In this document: piece after piece, positions 29,918-38,649 of the stretch
How the letters are laid out: each line of letters starts with the position of its first letter
Numbering within the stretch: the stretch's first letter is position 1
Assembly: GCF_027214045.1 (NCBI RefSeq)
Contig: NZ_JAPWHE010000004.1
Span: 124,001 to 188,000, forward strand
Direction: 5' to 3'
Source: Castellaniella denitrificans
GTDB lineage: Bacteria; Pseudomonadota; Gammaproteobacteria; Burkholderiales; Burkholderiaceae_B
DNA length: 64,000 nucleotides
Notes under the pieces: model-generated
Told to the model about the DNA's origin: nothing
Database searches by the model: none
Seen by the model: the letters and a program-made list of their open reading frames with translations, nothing else
Program-made: the position numbers and the translations under genes

Positions 29918-31734
29918 AACGAGCTTTGCGCAACGTGGCCATCATCGCCCACGTGGACCATGGCAAGACCACGCTTGTCGACCAACTGCTGCGGCAGTCC
30001 GGCACCTTCCGCGACAACCAGCAGGTGTCCGAGCGGGTCATGGACTCGGGCGACATCGAGCGCGAGCGCGGCATCACGATCCTGGCCAAGAACTGTGCCG
30101 TCGAATACGAAGGCACGCACATCAACATCATCGACACCCCGGGCCACGCCGACTTTGGCGGCGAAGTCGAGCGCGTGTTGTCCATGGTGGACGGCGTGCT
30201 GCTGCTGGTGGACGCCGTCGAAGGTCCGATGCCGCAGACCCGCTTCGTCACGCGCAAGGCGCTGGCGCTGGGCCTGAAACCCATCGTGGTGGTCAACAAG
30301 GTCGACCGCCCGGGCGCGCGCCCCGACTACGTGGTCAACGCCACTTTCGACCTGTTCGACAAGCTGGGCGCGACCGAGGAGCAACTGGACTTTCCGGTGA
30401 TCTACGCCTCGGGCCTGTCGGGCTATGCCGGGCTGACCGATGACGTGCGCTCCGGCGACATGCGGCCGCTCTTCGAGGCCATCCTGCAGTATGTGCCGCA
30501 GCGCGACGACGACGCCGACGGCCCTTTGCAACTGCAGATCATCTCGCTGGACTACAGCAGCTACGTGGGCAAGATCGGCGTGGGTCGCATCAACCGCGGC
30601 CGTCTGCGCACCGCCCAGGACGTGGTGGTGAAATTCGGTCCCGATGGCGAGCCGTTCAAGGGCCGCGTCAACCAGGTGCTGAAGTTCAAGGGCCTGGAAC
30701 GCGAACTGGTGAACGAGGCCGAGGCCGGCGACATCGTACTGATCAACGGCATCGAGGACATCGGCATCGGCTGCACCCTGATGGATCCCGCCGTGCCCGA
30801 GGCGCTGCCGATGCTGCGCATCGACGAACCCACCCTGACCATGAACTTCATGGTCAACACCTCGCCCCTGGCCGGCCGCGAAGGCAAGTTCGTCACCAGT
30901 CGCCAGCTGCGCGACCGCCTGGACCGCGAACTGAAGTCCAACGTCGCCCTGCGTGTGAACGATACCGATGACGATACCGTGTTCGAGGTCTGCGGCCGGG
31001 GCGAACTGCACCTGACCATCCTGCTGGAAAACATGCGCCGCGAAGGCTACGAACTGGCGGTGTCGCGGCCGCGCGTGATGTTCAAGGACATCGACGGCGT
31101 GAAATGCGAACCCTACGAACTGCTCACCGTGGACGTGGAAGACACGCACCAGGGCGGCGTGATGGAAGAACTGGGCCGGCGCAAGGGCGACCTGCAGGAC
31201 ATGCAACCCGACGGACGCGGCCGCACCCGTCTGGAATATCGTATCCCGGCGCGCGGCCTGATCGGCTTCCAGAGCGAATTCCTGACCCTGACGCGCGGCA
31301 CCGGCCTGATGAGCCACATTTTCGACGACTACGCGCCGGTGCGCGAGGGCGGGGTGGGCGAGCGTCGCAACGGCGTGCTGATCAGCCAGGACGACGGCAC
31401 CGCCGTGGCCTACGCCCTGTGGAAGCTCCAGGAGCGCGGCCGCATGTTCGTGTCGCCCCAGGATCCGGTCTATGAAGGCATGATCATCGGCATCCATTCG
31501 CGCGACAACGACCTGGTGGTCAACCCGATCAAGGAAAAGAAGCTGACGAATGTGCGCGCCTCCGGCAAGGACGAGCATATCGACCTGGTGCCGCCCATCG
31601 CGCTGAACCTGGAATACGCCGTCGAATTCATCGCCGACGACGAACTGGTCGAGGTCACGCCCAAGTCGATCCGCCTGCGCAAGCGCCATCTGCAAGAGCA
31701 CGAGCGCCGCCGCAGCCTGCGCGAATCGGCCTGA
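29914..31734 (+). CDS. typA: Translational GTPase TypA/BipA
   Basis: Ribosome-binding GTPase for 50S assembly and stress adaptation. G1 is [13 protein letters not shown]2 lies in ERERGITI, G3 is [12 protein letters not shown] and G4 is NKVD. EF-G-like domains II, III and V follow, then the BipA C-terminal domain. It is 606 residues from an ATG overlapping the truB stop, with GAGGA upstream. Two hairpins follow its stop. Confidence 0.96.
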   Translation: MKRALRNVAIIAHVDHGKTTLVDQLLRQSGTFRDNQQVSERVMDSGDIERERGITILAKNCAVEYEGTHINIIDTPGHADFGGEVERVLSMVDGVLLLVDAVEGPMPQTRFVTRKALALGLKPIVVVNKVDRPGARPDYVVNATFDLFDKLGATEEQLDFPVIYASGLSGYAGLTDDVRSGDMRPLFEAILQYVPQRDDDADGPLQLQIISLDYSSYVGKIGVGRINRGRLRTAQDVVVKFGPDGEPFKGRVNQVLKFKGLERELVNEAEAGDIVLINGIEDIGIGCTLMDPAVPEALPMLRIDEPTLTMNFMVNTSPLAGREGKFVTSRQLRDRLDRELKSNVALRVNDTDDDTVFEVCGRGELHLTILLENMRREGYELAVSRPRVMFKDIDGVKCEPYELLTVDVEDTHQGGVMEELGRRKGDLQDMQPDGRGRTRLEYRIPARGLIGFQSEFLTLTRGTGLMSHIFDDYAPVREGGVGERRNGVLISQDDGTAVAYALWKLQERGRMFVSPQDPVYEGMIIGIHSRDNDLVVNPIKEKKLTNVRASGKDEHIDLVPPIALNLEYAVEFIADDELVEVTPKSIRLRKRHLQEHERRRSLRESA

Positions 31735-31761
31735 TTCCATCATCGTTCAGACTGGTGAAGA

Positions 31762-31823
31762 CCCCGCCCTATGCGCGGGGATGAGACTGGGCACGGAAAA
31801 GTCCCTGCGGACTATTCCGTGCC
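31762..31823 (+). repeat. Two adjacent inverted repeats downstream of typA
   Basis: The first dyad has CCCCGC (31762-31767) paired with GCGGGG (31775-31780). The second has 15-nt arms (31790-31804 and 31809-31823) with one mismatch and a 4-nt CTGC loop. The gap lies between typA and a convergent transporter gene. Without a T-tract these are not standard intrinsic terminators. They may protect transcript ends or stop transcription from both sides. Confidence 0.55.
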
Positions 31824-31868
31824 TGTCGAATCCGGGCCGCTTGCAAACGGCGAGGTCGGAGGCCGGGT

Positions 31869-32780
31869 TTACCGGGTTTCCGCCCGGATCACGAGGGCCA
31901 GCCCGGCCAGCAGCGCGGCCAGGCCGGCATAGGCGGGAGCGCCTGGCCGTTCGCCCACCACCGCCAGTGCCAGCAGGAAGGCGGTGACGGGCTCCATCAG
32001 GGCCAGCGACACGCCGGTGGCCGCGCTGATGTCGCGCAGGCCCGTACTGAAGAGCAGGTAGGCGATTCCCGTCGAGGCGATGCCCAGGAAGCCGACCACC
32101 AGCCAGCCCGAGACCGTGATCTGCGGCGGCCCGGCCCAGAATCCGGCGGCCGGCAGGGCCAGCAGGGCGCCCACCAGGAATACGCCCAGCGTGGCGACGG
32201 CGGGTGTCGAGTGCCGCACCAGTTTCTTGTTCAGCAGGGCGTAGAGCGCATAGGTCAGGCCCGAGGCCAGGCACAGGGCGATGCCCGGCGGATCGGCCTG
32301 GATGTCGCCGCCACGTCCGAAGACGAGCAGCACGCCACCGCCCACCGCCAGCAATGTGCCCGCCCACCAGCCCGGGCCGGGGCGCGCGCCGCCGGCCAGT
32401 TGCAGCAGGCCGGCCCAGATGGGGCCGCTGCCGATGGCCAGCGCCGTGCCGACGGCCACGCCCGTGGCCTTTACGCCGGCGAAGAACGTCAGGTTGTAGC
32501 CCGCCATGCAGGCGCCGGCCCAGGCGGCGCGGCGCCAGTCCAGGCCCGCAAGCTGGCGGGCCAGATGGGGCAGTCCGTTGATCGAACCGGCGCAGACCAG
32601 GAAGAAGAGAGCCGCCACCCCCAGGCGCAGGGCGCCCACCCAGTAGGGCGACAGGGCGCCGTCGGAAAAGCTTTGGGCCGTGCCCGTGGTGCCCCACAGC
32701 ATGCCGGCGCACAACACCAGCAGGATGCCGCGCAGGGGCCGGATGACGGCGGCCGAGGAAGGATTCGGAATCGTGCTCAT
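31869..32780 (-). CDS. DMT-superfamily (EamA) transporter
   Basis: Inner-membrane drug/metabolite exporter of the ten-helix EamA type. Two repeats of five helices are visible (GILLVLCAGMLWGTTGTAQS begins the first; GIALCLASGLTYALYALLNK begins the second). The signature end is GLRDISAATGVSLALMEPV and VGERPG. It has 303 residues. The substrate is unknown; relatives export amino acids or metabolites. An AraC-type regulator is encoded about 100 bp upstream on the same strand and could control it. Confidence 0.88.
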   Translation of the reverse strand: MSTIPNPSSAAVIRPLRGILLVLCAGMLWGTTGTAQSFSDGALSPYWVGALRLGVAALFFLVCAGSINGLPHLARQLAGLDWRRAAWAGACMAGYNLTFFAGVKATGVAVGTALAIGSGPIWAGLLQLAGGARPGPGWWAGTLLAVGGGVLLVFGRGGDIQADPPGIALCLASGLTYALYALLNKKLVRHSTPAVATLGVFLVGALLALPAAGFWAGPPQITVSGWLVVGFLGIASTGIAYLLFSTGLRDISAATGVSLALMEPVTAFLLALAVVGERPGAPAYAGLAALLAGLALVIRAETR

Positions 32781-32880
32781 GCCGACATGATGGCACCATG
32801 GCCGCCGGGCTTTTGTCGAGAAACGCTCGCGGTGGACGGCACGTCCGGCCGGGTCGCCGAGCGGGGCCCGCGCAGGGGAA

Positions 32881-33555
32881 TCAGGCGTCGCTCCGGCGCA
32901 GCGCGCGGGCCCCGATGCCCCGGTCGCGTCGCAGCGCGTAGGCCAGGGCGCTGCCGGACCCGTAGCCGACCCGGACGGCGGCGAATTCCAGTGTCGCGCC
33001 TCGTGCCAGCATGCGGCTGGCGGAGTCCAGCCGCAGGGCGCGCAAATGGTCGCCCGGCGTGCGGCCGGTCAGCTCCAGCAGACGGGCGTGGAAGCGCTGA
33101 GGACTCAGGCTGAACAGTCGGGCCATGCGGGCCGTCGGCCAGGGCTCGTGCAGCGCGCAGGACAGCGCGGTATCCAGGCGCGTCAGATCCAGACCCCGGC
33201 GCGAGGAGAGTGCCGTGGGCAGACCCAGCAGCAAGGCCAGTTGTTGTCCGGCATCCCCCTGGGCGCCCAGGACGCGGCAGGCGGGCGACAGGGCGAAGCG
33301 CCGTAACCGGTCGAGGCCGGCCGATCCGGGCGCGTCGATCACCAGGATGCGGGTGCCGGGGCGCGCGCAATAGGCGTGCCGGGCGCCCGCCGGGATCAAC
33401 AGGCCGCAGGATGGATCCGTGAACGCGGCATGTCCATCGATCTCCAGCTCCATGCGCCCGGTCAGCGGCGCCATGATCTGCGCGTGGTCATGGGCGTGTA
33501 CGTGGGCCTGGCCGTCGTAGGTGCGCAGCGTGCTGACCGGTTCGAGGAGCGGCAT
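32881..33555 (-). CDS. AraC-family transcriptional regulator
   Basis: Cupin-type N-terminal sensing domain (HAHDHAQIMAPLTG, LLIPAGARHAYCA) followed by a C-terminal AraC double helix-turn-helix (ARLFSLSPQRFHARLLELTG, RLDSASRMLARG, AAVRVGYGSGSALAYALRR). It is 224 residues from the ATG at 33555; an in-frame TTG exists 15 bp upstream. It may regulate the DMT transporter downstream on the same strand, or the divergent hydrolase gene. The ligand is unknown. Confidence 0.88.
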   Translation of the reverse strand: MPLLEPVSTLRTYDGQAHVHAHDHAQIMAPLTGRMELEIDGHAAFTDPSCGLLIPAGARHAYCARPGTRILVIDAPGSAGLDRLRRFALSPACRVLGAQGDAGQQLALLLGLPTALSSRRGLDLTRLDTALSCALHEPWPTARMARLFSLSPQRFHARLLELTGRTPGDHLRALRLDSASRMLARGATLEFAAVRVGYGSGSALAYALRRDRGIGARALRRSDA

Positions 33556-33666
33556 GGGATCGGGCGGCAATGCGGAGAGGGTAATCGAAGGATCTTACTG
33601 CTTAAAATGAAGGACTGGCTCCGTTGCGCGCCGCCGGGCGCCCGGAATGCCACGTTGCGCCCCGCC

Positions 33667-34734
33667 ATGATGCTCTATCTGCACGGATTCCGATCCTCGC
33701 CCGATTCCCTCAAGGCCCGCCTGATGGCCGGGGCCATGGCCGAACGCGGCTTGGCGGCCGACTGGCATTGTCCGCAATTGCCCGCCAGCCCGGCGGCGGC
33801 GCTGGACCTGGCGCTGGAATGGGCGCGGGACCGCCTGGGCATTGATACCGCCGGCGAGCGTCAGGGCGGCGTGATGCCGGGGGGCGCCGATGCGGCGGCC
33901 CGCCTGACCATCGTTGGCTCATCCCTGGGCGGTTTCTATGCCACTTGGCTGGCCGAACGCCTGGGCTGCCGCGCCGTGCTGCTCAACCCTGTCGTCCATG
34001 CGGCGCGCGATCTGGCGACCCAGGTCGGTTCGCATCGTACTTTCCATGGAGACGAACCCTTCGAATTCCTGCCAGGCTATGTGGACGAACTGGCGCACGC
34101 CGAGGCCGACATCCCGGTCCTGACGCGACCCGAACGCTATTTCCTGCTGGCCGCCACCGGCGACGAGGTCCTGGACTGGCGGGAAATGCGGGATCGCTTC
34201 GCGGGCAGTCGCCAGCGCATCATCGAAGGCGGCGATCACGGCATTTCGGATTTCGCCGACTGGCTGCCTGACGTGCTGGAGTTCGCCCTGGACGGCCCCG
34301 AACAAGACGCGCCAGGCCGTCGCGTCGTCACCGGCGGCTGGACCGATCTGGGCGCCGAGGCCGGCCGCATCCGCCTTGAAGTCTTCGTCGAGGAACAGAA
34401 GGTGCCGCTGGAAGAAGAACTGGATGCCCGCGACGCGCAGTGCCTGCACGCCATCGCCTATGACGCCGACGGCCGGGCCATGGGCACCGGCCGGCTGCTG
34501 CCCGACGGCCACATCGGCCGCATGGCCGTGCGCAAACCCTGGCGCGGCCAGGGCGTCGGCTCGCTCCTGTTGACCGCGCTGATGGATGCGGCGCGCCGCC
34601 GGGGCGACGCTGAGGTCGTGCTGGACGCACAACTGCAAGCCCGGCCTTTCTACGCCCGTCACGGCTTCGTGGAAGAGGGCGAAACCTTCATGGACGCGGG
34701 GATCCCGCATCGGGTGATGCGGTTGCGGTTTTAA
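33667..34734 (+). CDS. YqiA-type esterase fused to a GNAT acetyltransferase
   Basis: One open frame joins two enzymes. Residues 1 to about 215 are a YqiA/YcfP alpha/beta hydrolase: LYLHGFRSSPDSLKA, nucleophile Ser in GSSLGGFYA, acid in TGDEVLDW, base His in GGDHGISDF. Residues about 225-355 are a GNAT N-acetyltransferase related to ElaA/YjcF: RLEVFVEEQKVPLEEELD and the acetyl-CoA loop RGQGVGSLLL. Such domains usually occur as separate proteins. The 33667/33670 ATG fits the family start; another in-frame ATG lies at 33607. Substrates are unknown. Confidence 0.85.
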   Translation: MMLYLHGFRSSPDSLKARLMAGAMAERGLAADWHCPQLPASPAAALDLALEWARDRLGIDTAGERQGGVMPGGADAAARLTIVGSSLGGFYATWLAERLGCRAVLLNPVVHAARDLATQVGSHRTFHGDEPFEFLPGYVDELAHAEADIPVLTRPERYFLLAATGDEVLDWREMRDRFAGSRQRIIEGGDHGISDFADWLPDVLEFALDGPEQDAPGRRVVTGGWTDLGAEAGRIRLEVFVEEQKVPLEEELDARDAQCLHAIAYDADGRAMGTGRLLPDGHIGRMAVRKPWRGQGVGSLLLTALMDAARRRGDAEVVLDAQLQARPFYARHGFVEEGETFMDAGIPHRVMRLRF

Positions 34735-34738
34735 AGCC

Positions 34739-35506
34739 TTACTTCAGGTTGCCCGACAGGAACTGCCGCAGCCGGGGGCTTTGCGGGTTGTCGAACAGAT
34801 CGGCCGGCGGGCCGACTTCCTCGGCCACGCCCTGGTGCAGGAACATGACCTGGGACGCCAGGTTGCGCGCGAACCCCATTTCGTGGGTGACGACCAGCAT
34901 GGTCCGGCCTTCTTCAGCGAGCTTCTGCATGACCTTCAGCACTTCGCCCACCAGTTCAGGGTCCAGGGCGGACGTGGGTTCGTCGAACAGCATGACTTCG
35001 GGCTCCATGGCCAGGGCGCGGGCGATCGCCACGCGCTGCTGCTGGCCGCCCGACAGGGACGAGGGATACTGGGTCTCGACCTTGGGGTCCAGGCCGACCT
35101 TGGCCAGATAGTGACGGGCGCGCTCGACGGCCTCGGCCCGGCTCAGCTTGAGCACCTGGATCGGGGCTTCGATCACGTTGCCCAGCACGTTCATGTGCGC
35201 CCACAGATTGAAATGCTGAAACACCATCGCCAGCTTGGAACGCAGGCGACGCAGCTGATCCAGGTCGGCGGCATGGGGTTCGCCGTGCTTGTCGTGCACG
35301 ATCTTCAGCAGTTCGCCGTTCAGCGACACCGAGCCCTGATTGGGTTTCTCCAGGAAATTGATGCAGCGCAGGAAGGTCGATTTGCCCGAGCCGCTGGAGC
35401 CCAGGATGCAGATCACGTCGCCGGCGTTGGCCGTGAGCGAGACGCCCTTGAGGACCTCGTTGTCGCCGTAGCGCTTGTGGATGTTGATGACGTCGAGTTT
35501 GGACAT
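34739..35506 (-). CDS. hisP: Polar amino acid ABC transporter ATPase (HisP type)
   Basis: ATPase of a histidine/lysine/arginine/ornithine-type importer. Walker A is GSSGSGKST, the signature is [16 protein letters not shown], Walker B is [13 protein letters not shown], and the switch His lies in VVTHEMG. The [19 protein letters not shown] segment, with a charged insertion before it, matches HisP/ArtP rather than GlnQ. It has 255 residues. It is last in the order hisJ-hisQ-hisM-hisP, 21 bp after hisM. Confidence 0.92.
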   Translation of the reverse strand: MSKLDVINIHKRYGDNEVLKGVSLTANAGDVICILGSSGSGKSTFLRCINFLEKPNQGSVSLNGELLKIVHDKHGEPHAADLDQLRRLRSKLAMVFQHFNLWAHMNVLGNVIEAPIQVLKLSRAEAVERARHYLAKVGLDPKVETQYPSSLSGGQQQRVAIARALAMEPEVMLFDEPTSALDPELVGEVLKVMQKLAEEGRTMLVVTHEMGFARNLASQVMFLHQGVAEEVGPPADLFDNPQSPRLRQFLSGNLK

Positions 35507-35527
35507 GGCGATGAGTATGGACGGGCT

Positions 35528-36238
35528 CTAGCGGTGGGTGCCCAGGTAGGCCAGCGTGCGGCGCTCGAACCGGCGGAACAGCCCGATCAGCGCGAACGAC
35601 AGGCACAGGTAGAGCAGGGCGGCGAGCCCGTAGGAAGCGAAGGTCTGGTAGGTGGCCGAATTGGCGTCGCGGGCGACTTTCAGGATGTCGGGCACGGTGG
35701 CGGTGAAAGCCAGGGACGTGGCATGCAGCATCAGGATGACCTCGTTGCTGTATGCCGGCAGCGCGCGGCGCAGGGCCGAGGGCAGGATCACCCGGCGGTA
35801 CATGGCGAAGCGCGTCATGCCGTAGGCGCGCGCGGCTTCGATTTCGCCCGCGCTGGTGGCGCGGATGGCGCCGGCGAAAATCTCGGTCGTGTAGGCCACG
35901 GTGTTCAGCGTCAGGGCCAGCACCAGGCAGTTGAAGCCGCTCTGGAAGAACGCCGCCAGGGGCGGCGTGCCCTTGATGAAATCCAGGCTGTAGATGCCGG
36001 CGTAAATGAACAGGATCTGTACGTACAGCGGGGTGCCCCGGAAGACGTAGCTGAACGCCCACAGCGGGATCGACAGCCAGCGGCGCGAGGACACCCGGGC
36101 CACGGCCAGACCGATGGAGATGAAGAAGCCCATCGACACCGACAGGACCAGCAGCCACAGGGTGACGGCCATCCCGGAGGCGCTGCCGTTGCTGGCGTAC
36201 AGGTAGGCGCGCCAGAATTGGTCGAGTACGTCGATCAT
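35528..36238 (-). CDS. hisM: Polar amino acid ABC transporter permease (HisM type)
   Basis: Inner-membrane permease with about five helices and the HEQRG-type coupling loop (AGEIEAARAYGMTRFAMYRRV). PLYVQILFIYAG and the C-terminal RRFERRTLAYLGTHR resemble HisM/ArtM. It has 236 residues. It overlaps the end of hisQ by 4 bp. Confidence 0.9.
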   Translation of the reverse strand: MIDVLDQFWRAYLYASNGSASGMAVTLWLLVLSVSMGFFISIGLAVARVSSRRWLSIPLWAFSYVFRGTPLYVQILFIYAGIYSLDFIKGTPPLAAFFQSGFNCLVLALTLNTVAYTTEIFAGAIRATSAGEIEAARAYGMTRFAMYRRVILPSALRRALPAYSNEVILMLHATSLAFTATVPDILKVARDANSATYQTFASYGLAALLYLCLSFALIGLFRRFERRTLAYLGTHR

Positions 36239-36924
36239 AGCTGCGCCTTGCGCACGCCCACGCTGTAGCGCCGGTCCAGCCAGTACAGGATGCCGTTGGA
36301 CAGGGTGGTGAGGGCCAGGTAGATCAGGCCGGTCAGGCTGATGAACAGGAACACCCGGAAGGTGACGTTGCCGGCGTCCTGGGCGACCTTGACCAGGTCG
36401 GACAGGCCGATCAGCGACACCAGGGCGGTGGATTTCAGCAGAACCTGCCAGTTGTTGCCGATGCCGGGCAGGGCATGGCGCATCATCTGCGGGAACAGGA
36501 CGCGGCGGAAGATCTGGAACTCGCGCATGCCGTAGGCCGTGGCGGCTTCCATTTGGCCGTACGGCACGGCCATGAAGGCGCCCCGGAAGGTCTCGGCGAA
36601 ATAGGCGCCGTAGATGAAGCCCAGCGTCAGCACCCCGGCCCCGAAGGGATCGATGTCGATCGGGTCCAGTCCGACCAGATCGGTCAGGTTGTTCAGGTAG
36701 ATCTGCATGCTGAAGAAGATCAGCAGCATCAGCACCAGGTCCGGCACGCCGCGGATGAGGGTGGTGTAGGCCGTGGCGGCCAGGCGCGCCCCCCAGGAGG
36801 AAGAGAGCTTGGCCCAGGCACCCAGCAGCCCCAGCCCCACGGCCACGGCCAGGGACAGCAACGCCAGCTTGATGGTGACCCAGGTCCCCGCCAGCAGCAG
36901 GGGGCCGTAGCCGTCTAGAAACAT
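36235..36924 (-). CDS. hisQ: Polar amino acid ABC transporter permease (HisQ type)
   Basis: Partner permease of HisM. It has the coupling loop GQMEAATAYGMREFQIFRRV and the TLIRGVPDLVLMLLIFF segment typical of HisQ/ArtQ. It has 229 residues with five predicted helices. A 116-bp gap with a GC-rich hairpin separates it from the binding-protein gene. Confidence 0.9.
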   Translation of the reverse strand: MFLDGYGPLLLAGTWVTIKLALLSLAVAVGLGLLGAWAKLSSSWGARLAATAYTTLIRGVPDLVLMLLIFFSMQIYLNNLTDLVGLDPIDIDPFGAGVLTLGFIYGAYFAETFRGAFMAVPYGQMEAATAYGMREFQIFRRVLFPQMMRHALPGIGNNWQVLLKSTALVSLIGLSDLVKVAQDAGNVTFRVFLFISLTGLIYLALTTLSNGILYWLDRRYSVGVRKAQL

Positions 36925-37002
36925 GGAAATCGGGGAAGGACGGAAGGGCGGGACGTCCCGGCTCGCGCGCCGGAACGGCCCCGCCCGGATTGGGATGGGC
37001 CG

Positions 37003-37030
37003 GCCGCGCGGTCAGGCGACATCGCGCGGC
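37003..37030 (-). repeat. GC-rich hairpin between hisJ and hisQ
   Basis: GCCGCGCG (37003-37010) pairs with CGCGCGGC (37023-37030), with a 12-nt loop. It lies in the gap after the binding-protein gene and before the permease genes. Hairpins at this point commonly stabilise binding-protein mRNA and lower downstream expression; that role is inferred here. Confidence 0.45.
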
Positions 37031-37040
37031 GGGCGCGGGA

Positions 37041-37829
37041 TCACTGGGCGGGGAACTGGATCAGGCCCTCGGCGAAGTATTTCTTCGCGTAGCCCTGGAG
37101 GGTGCCGTCGGCCAGCATGGCCTTGAGCACCTTGTCCACGTCGGCCTTGAGCGCGTTGCCCTTGCGGATGCCCATGGCGATGGGTTCGTTCAGGATCGGA
37201 TCGTCCAGCGTCATGGCGGCGAGCTCGTAGCCGGCGCCCTCGGGCTTGTTCAGGAAACCGTCGACTGCGCTCTGGGCTTCCTGGAAGGTGGCGTCCAGGC
37301 GGCCGGCCGTGACGTCCACGTAGGCGTTCGTGTAGCTGGGATAGGCGACGACCTCGACGCCTTTGGGCGCCCAGTGCTTGCGGGCGTAGGTTTCCATCGT
37401 GGTGCCCTGCTGGACGCCGACGCGCTTGCCCTTCAGGGATTCGGCGGTGGGTTCCAGGCCGCTGCCTTTCTTGACCATCAGCTTGACCGGCACGATGTAC
37501 ATGGGCGTGGAGAAGTCGATGACCTTCTTGCGCGCCTCGGTGGCGGTCATGGTGGAATTGGCCAGGTCGAACTTGCGTGCCTGCAGGCCGGGGATCAGGC
37601 TGTCGAACGATTGGTCGATCCACACGCAGGTGCGGTTCAGCCGCTTGCAGAGCTCGTTGCCGATGTCGATGTCGAAGCCCTCGAGCTGGCCGTTGGGATT
37701 GCGGTATTCGAACGGCGGGTAGCCGGCTTCGGTGGCGATCTTGAGTTCCTTGGCGTCGGCGGCGTTGCCGACGGCGGGGATCAGGCCGGCCGCGATCAGC
37801 AGCGCGGCGCCAAGCAGGGTGGTTTTCAT
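37041..37829 (-). CDS. hisJ: Periplasmic polar amino acid-binding protein (HisJ/ArgT type)
   Basis: Captures a basic amino acid, probably histidine, arginine or lysine, for the HisQMP importer. The signal peptide is cleaved near AVGNAAD. The family motif is IATEAGYPPFEYRNPNGQLE, followed by GFDIDIGNEL. DLANSTMTATEARKKVIDF and GVQQGTTMETYA are class features. It is 262 residues from the ATG at 37829, with AGGAG upstream; the frame is open further upstream but without a signal peptide. The exact ligand cannot be told from sequence. Confidence 0.92.
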   Translation of the reverse strand: MKTTLLGAALLIAAGLIPAVGNAADAKELKIATEAGYPPFEYRNPNGQLEGFDIDIGNELCKRLNRTCVWIDQSFDSLIPGLQARKFDLANSTMTATEARKKVIDFSTPMYIVPVKLMVKKGSGLEPTAESLKGKRVGVQQGTTMETYARKHWAPKGVEVVAYPSYTNAYVDVTAGRLDATFQEAQSAVDGFLNKPEGAGYELAAMTLDDPILNEPIAMGIRKGNALKADVDKVLKAMLADGTLQGYAKKYFAEGLIQFPAQ

Positions 37830-37899
37830 CGTGTGTTCTCCTGGGGGGCCGGGCGGCGGGTAGCGCCGGCCGACGGTGACAAGGCGTGATGTTAACCCA

Positions 37900-37941
37900 G
37901 GTTCTTGCCGGGGCGCATCAAGCATTACCCCTACAAGAACC
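37900..37941. promoter_or_regulatory. Long interrupted dyad upstream of hisJ
   Basis: GGTTCTTG (37900-37907) pairs with CAAGAACC (37934-37941), and internally GGGG (37910-37913) pairs with CCCC (37928-37931). It lies about 70-110 bp upstream of the hisJ start and 37 bp beyond the end of the LOG-family gene. With no T-tract it is more like an operator or an RNA hairpin than a terminator. Confidence 0.45.
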
Positions 37942-37977
37942 CCCGCGGGTGCTGGCGCGCGGCGGGCATCCGCGGGC

Positions 37978-38649
37978 TCAGGTCGGCAGCGCGGGCTCGC
38001 GTTGCTGCTCGATCTGGGCGGCTTCCTGGATGAGGCGGACGACTTCATCGATGTCGTCGGTGACCAGCAGCAGGTCGAGGTCGAAGGGACCGATCATGCC
38101 GTGGGTCAGCAACTGGTCGCGGACCCATTCCACCAGGCCGGACCAGAAGGCCTTGCCCACGAGGATGATTGGGGCGGGCGGCTGTTTCATCGTCTGAACC
38201 AGCGTGATGGCCTCGAACAGTTCGTCCAGCGTGCCGAAGCCGCCGGGCAGCACCACATAAGCCAGGCTGTGCATGAAGAACGAGGCCTTGCGCGAGTTGA
38301 AGTATTCGAATTGCAGGCTGTCGGTCTGGTAGGAATTGTCGGTCTTTTCGCGCGGCAGGCGGATGTTCAGGCCGACGCTGCGCCCGCCGGCCTCGAAGGC
38401 GCCGCGGTTGGCGGCTTCCATCAGGCCGGGGCCGCCGCCGGCGATCACCGGCAGGCCGAGCTGGGCGATGCGCGCGCCCAGTTCCATGCCCTGGGTGTAG
38501 AAAGGGTGGCCGGGGGGAATCCGGGCACTGCCGAAGAGGCTGACTCCCAGGCCGATTTTCTGGAAGGCCTGAGCCGCCGCGCGCATCTCTGCAATAATCG
38601 TGGGGATCTGTTGTTCGGCCGAAACGCGTTTTGTCTTATTGTCCGTCAT
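37978..38649 (-). CDS. LOG-family Rossmann-fold protein (TIGR00730)
   Basis: Member of the LOG family, which includes cytokinin riboside 5'-monophosphate phosphoribohydrolases and bacterial nucleotide hydrolases such as PpnN. It has VSLFGSARIPPGHPFY, AGGGPGLMEAANRGAFEAGG and the signature LPGGFGTLDELFEA. It has 223 residues. Its ATG shares the tetranucleotide CATG with the polA start on the other strand, so the genes begin back to back with no spacer. A later in-frame Met (residue 22) is an alternative start. The bacterial substrate is uncertain. Confidence 0.88.
   Translation of the reverse strand: MTDNKTKRVSAEQQIPTIIAEMRAAAQAFQKIGLGVSLFGSARIPPGHPFYTQGMELGARIAQLGLPVIAGGGPGLMEAANRGAFEAGGRSVGLNIRLPREKTDNSYQTDSLQFEYFNSRKASFFMHSLAYVVLPGGFGTLDELFEAITLVQTMKQPPAPIILVGKAFWSGLVEWVRDQLLTHGMIGPFDLDLLLVTDDIDEVVRLIQEAAQIEQQREPALPT

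Noticed and set aside
31758-31790. A sequence with CCCCGC...GCGGGGATGA resembling a type I-E CRISPR repeat
   Set aside because: Only one copy exists, the loop is 7 nt instead of 4, no repeat-spacer pattern follows, and no cas genes are in the window. It is better read as an intergenic hairpin.
33607-33666. Longer N-terminus for the esterase-acetyltransferase fusion starting at 33607
   Set aside because: The extra 20 residues are Arg/Pro-rich and do not match the family, whose members start directly at the LYLHGF strand.
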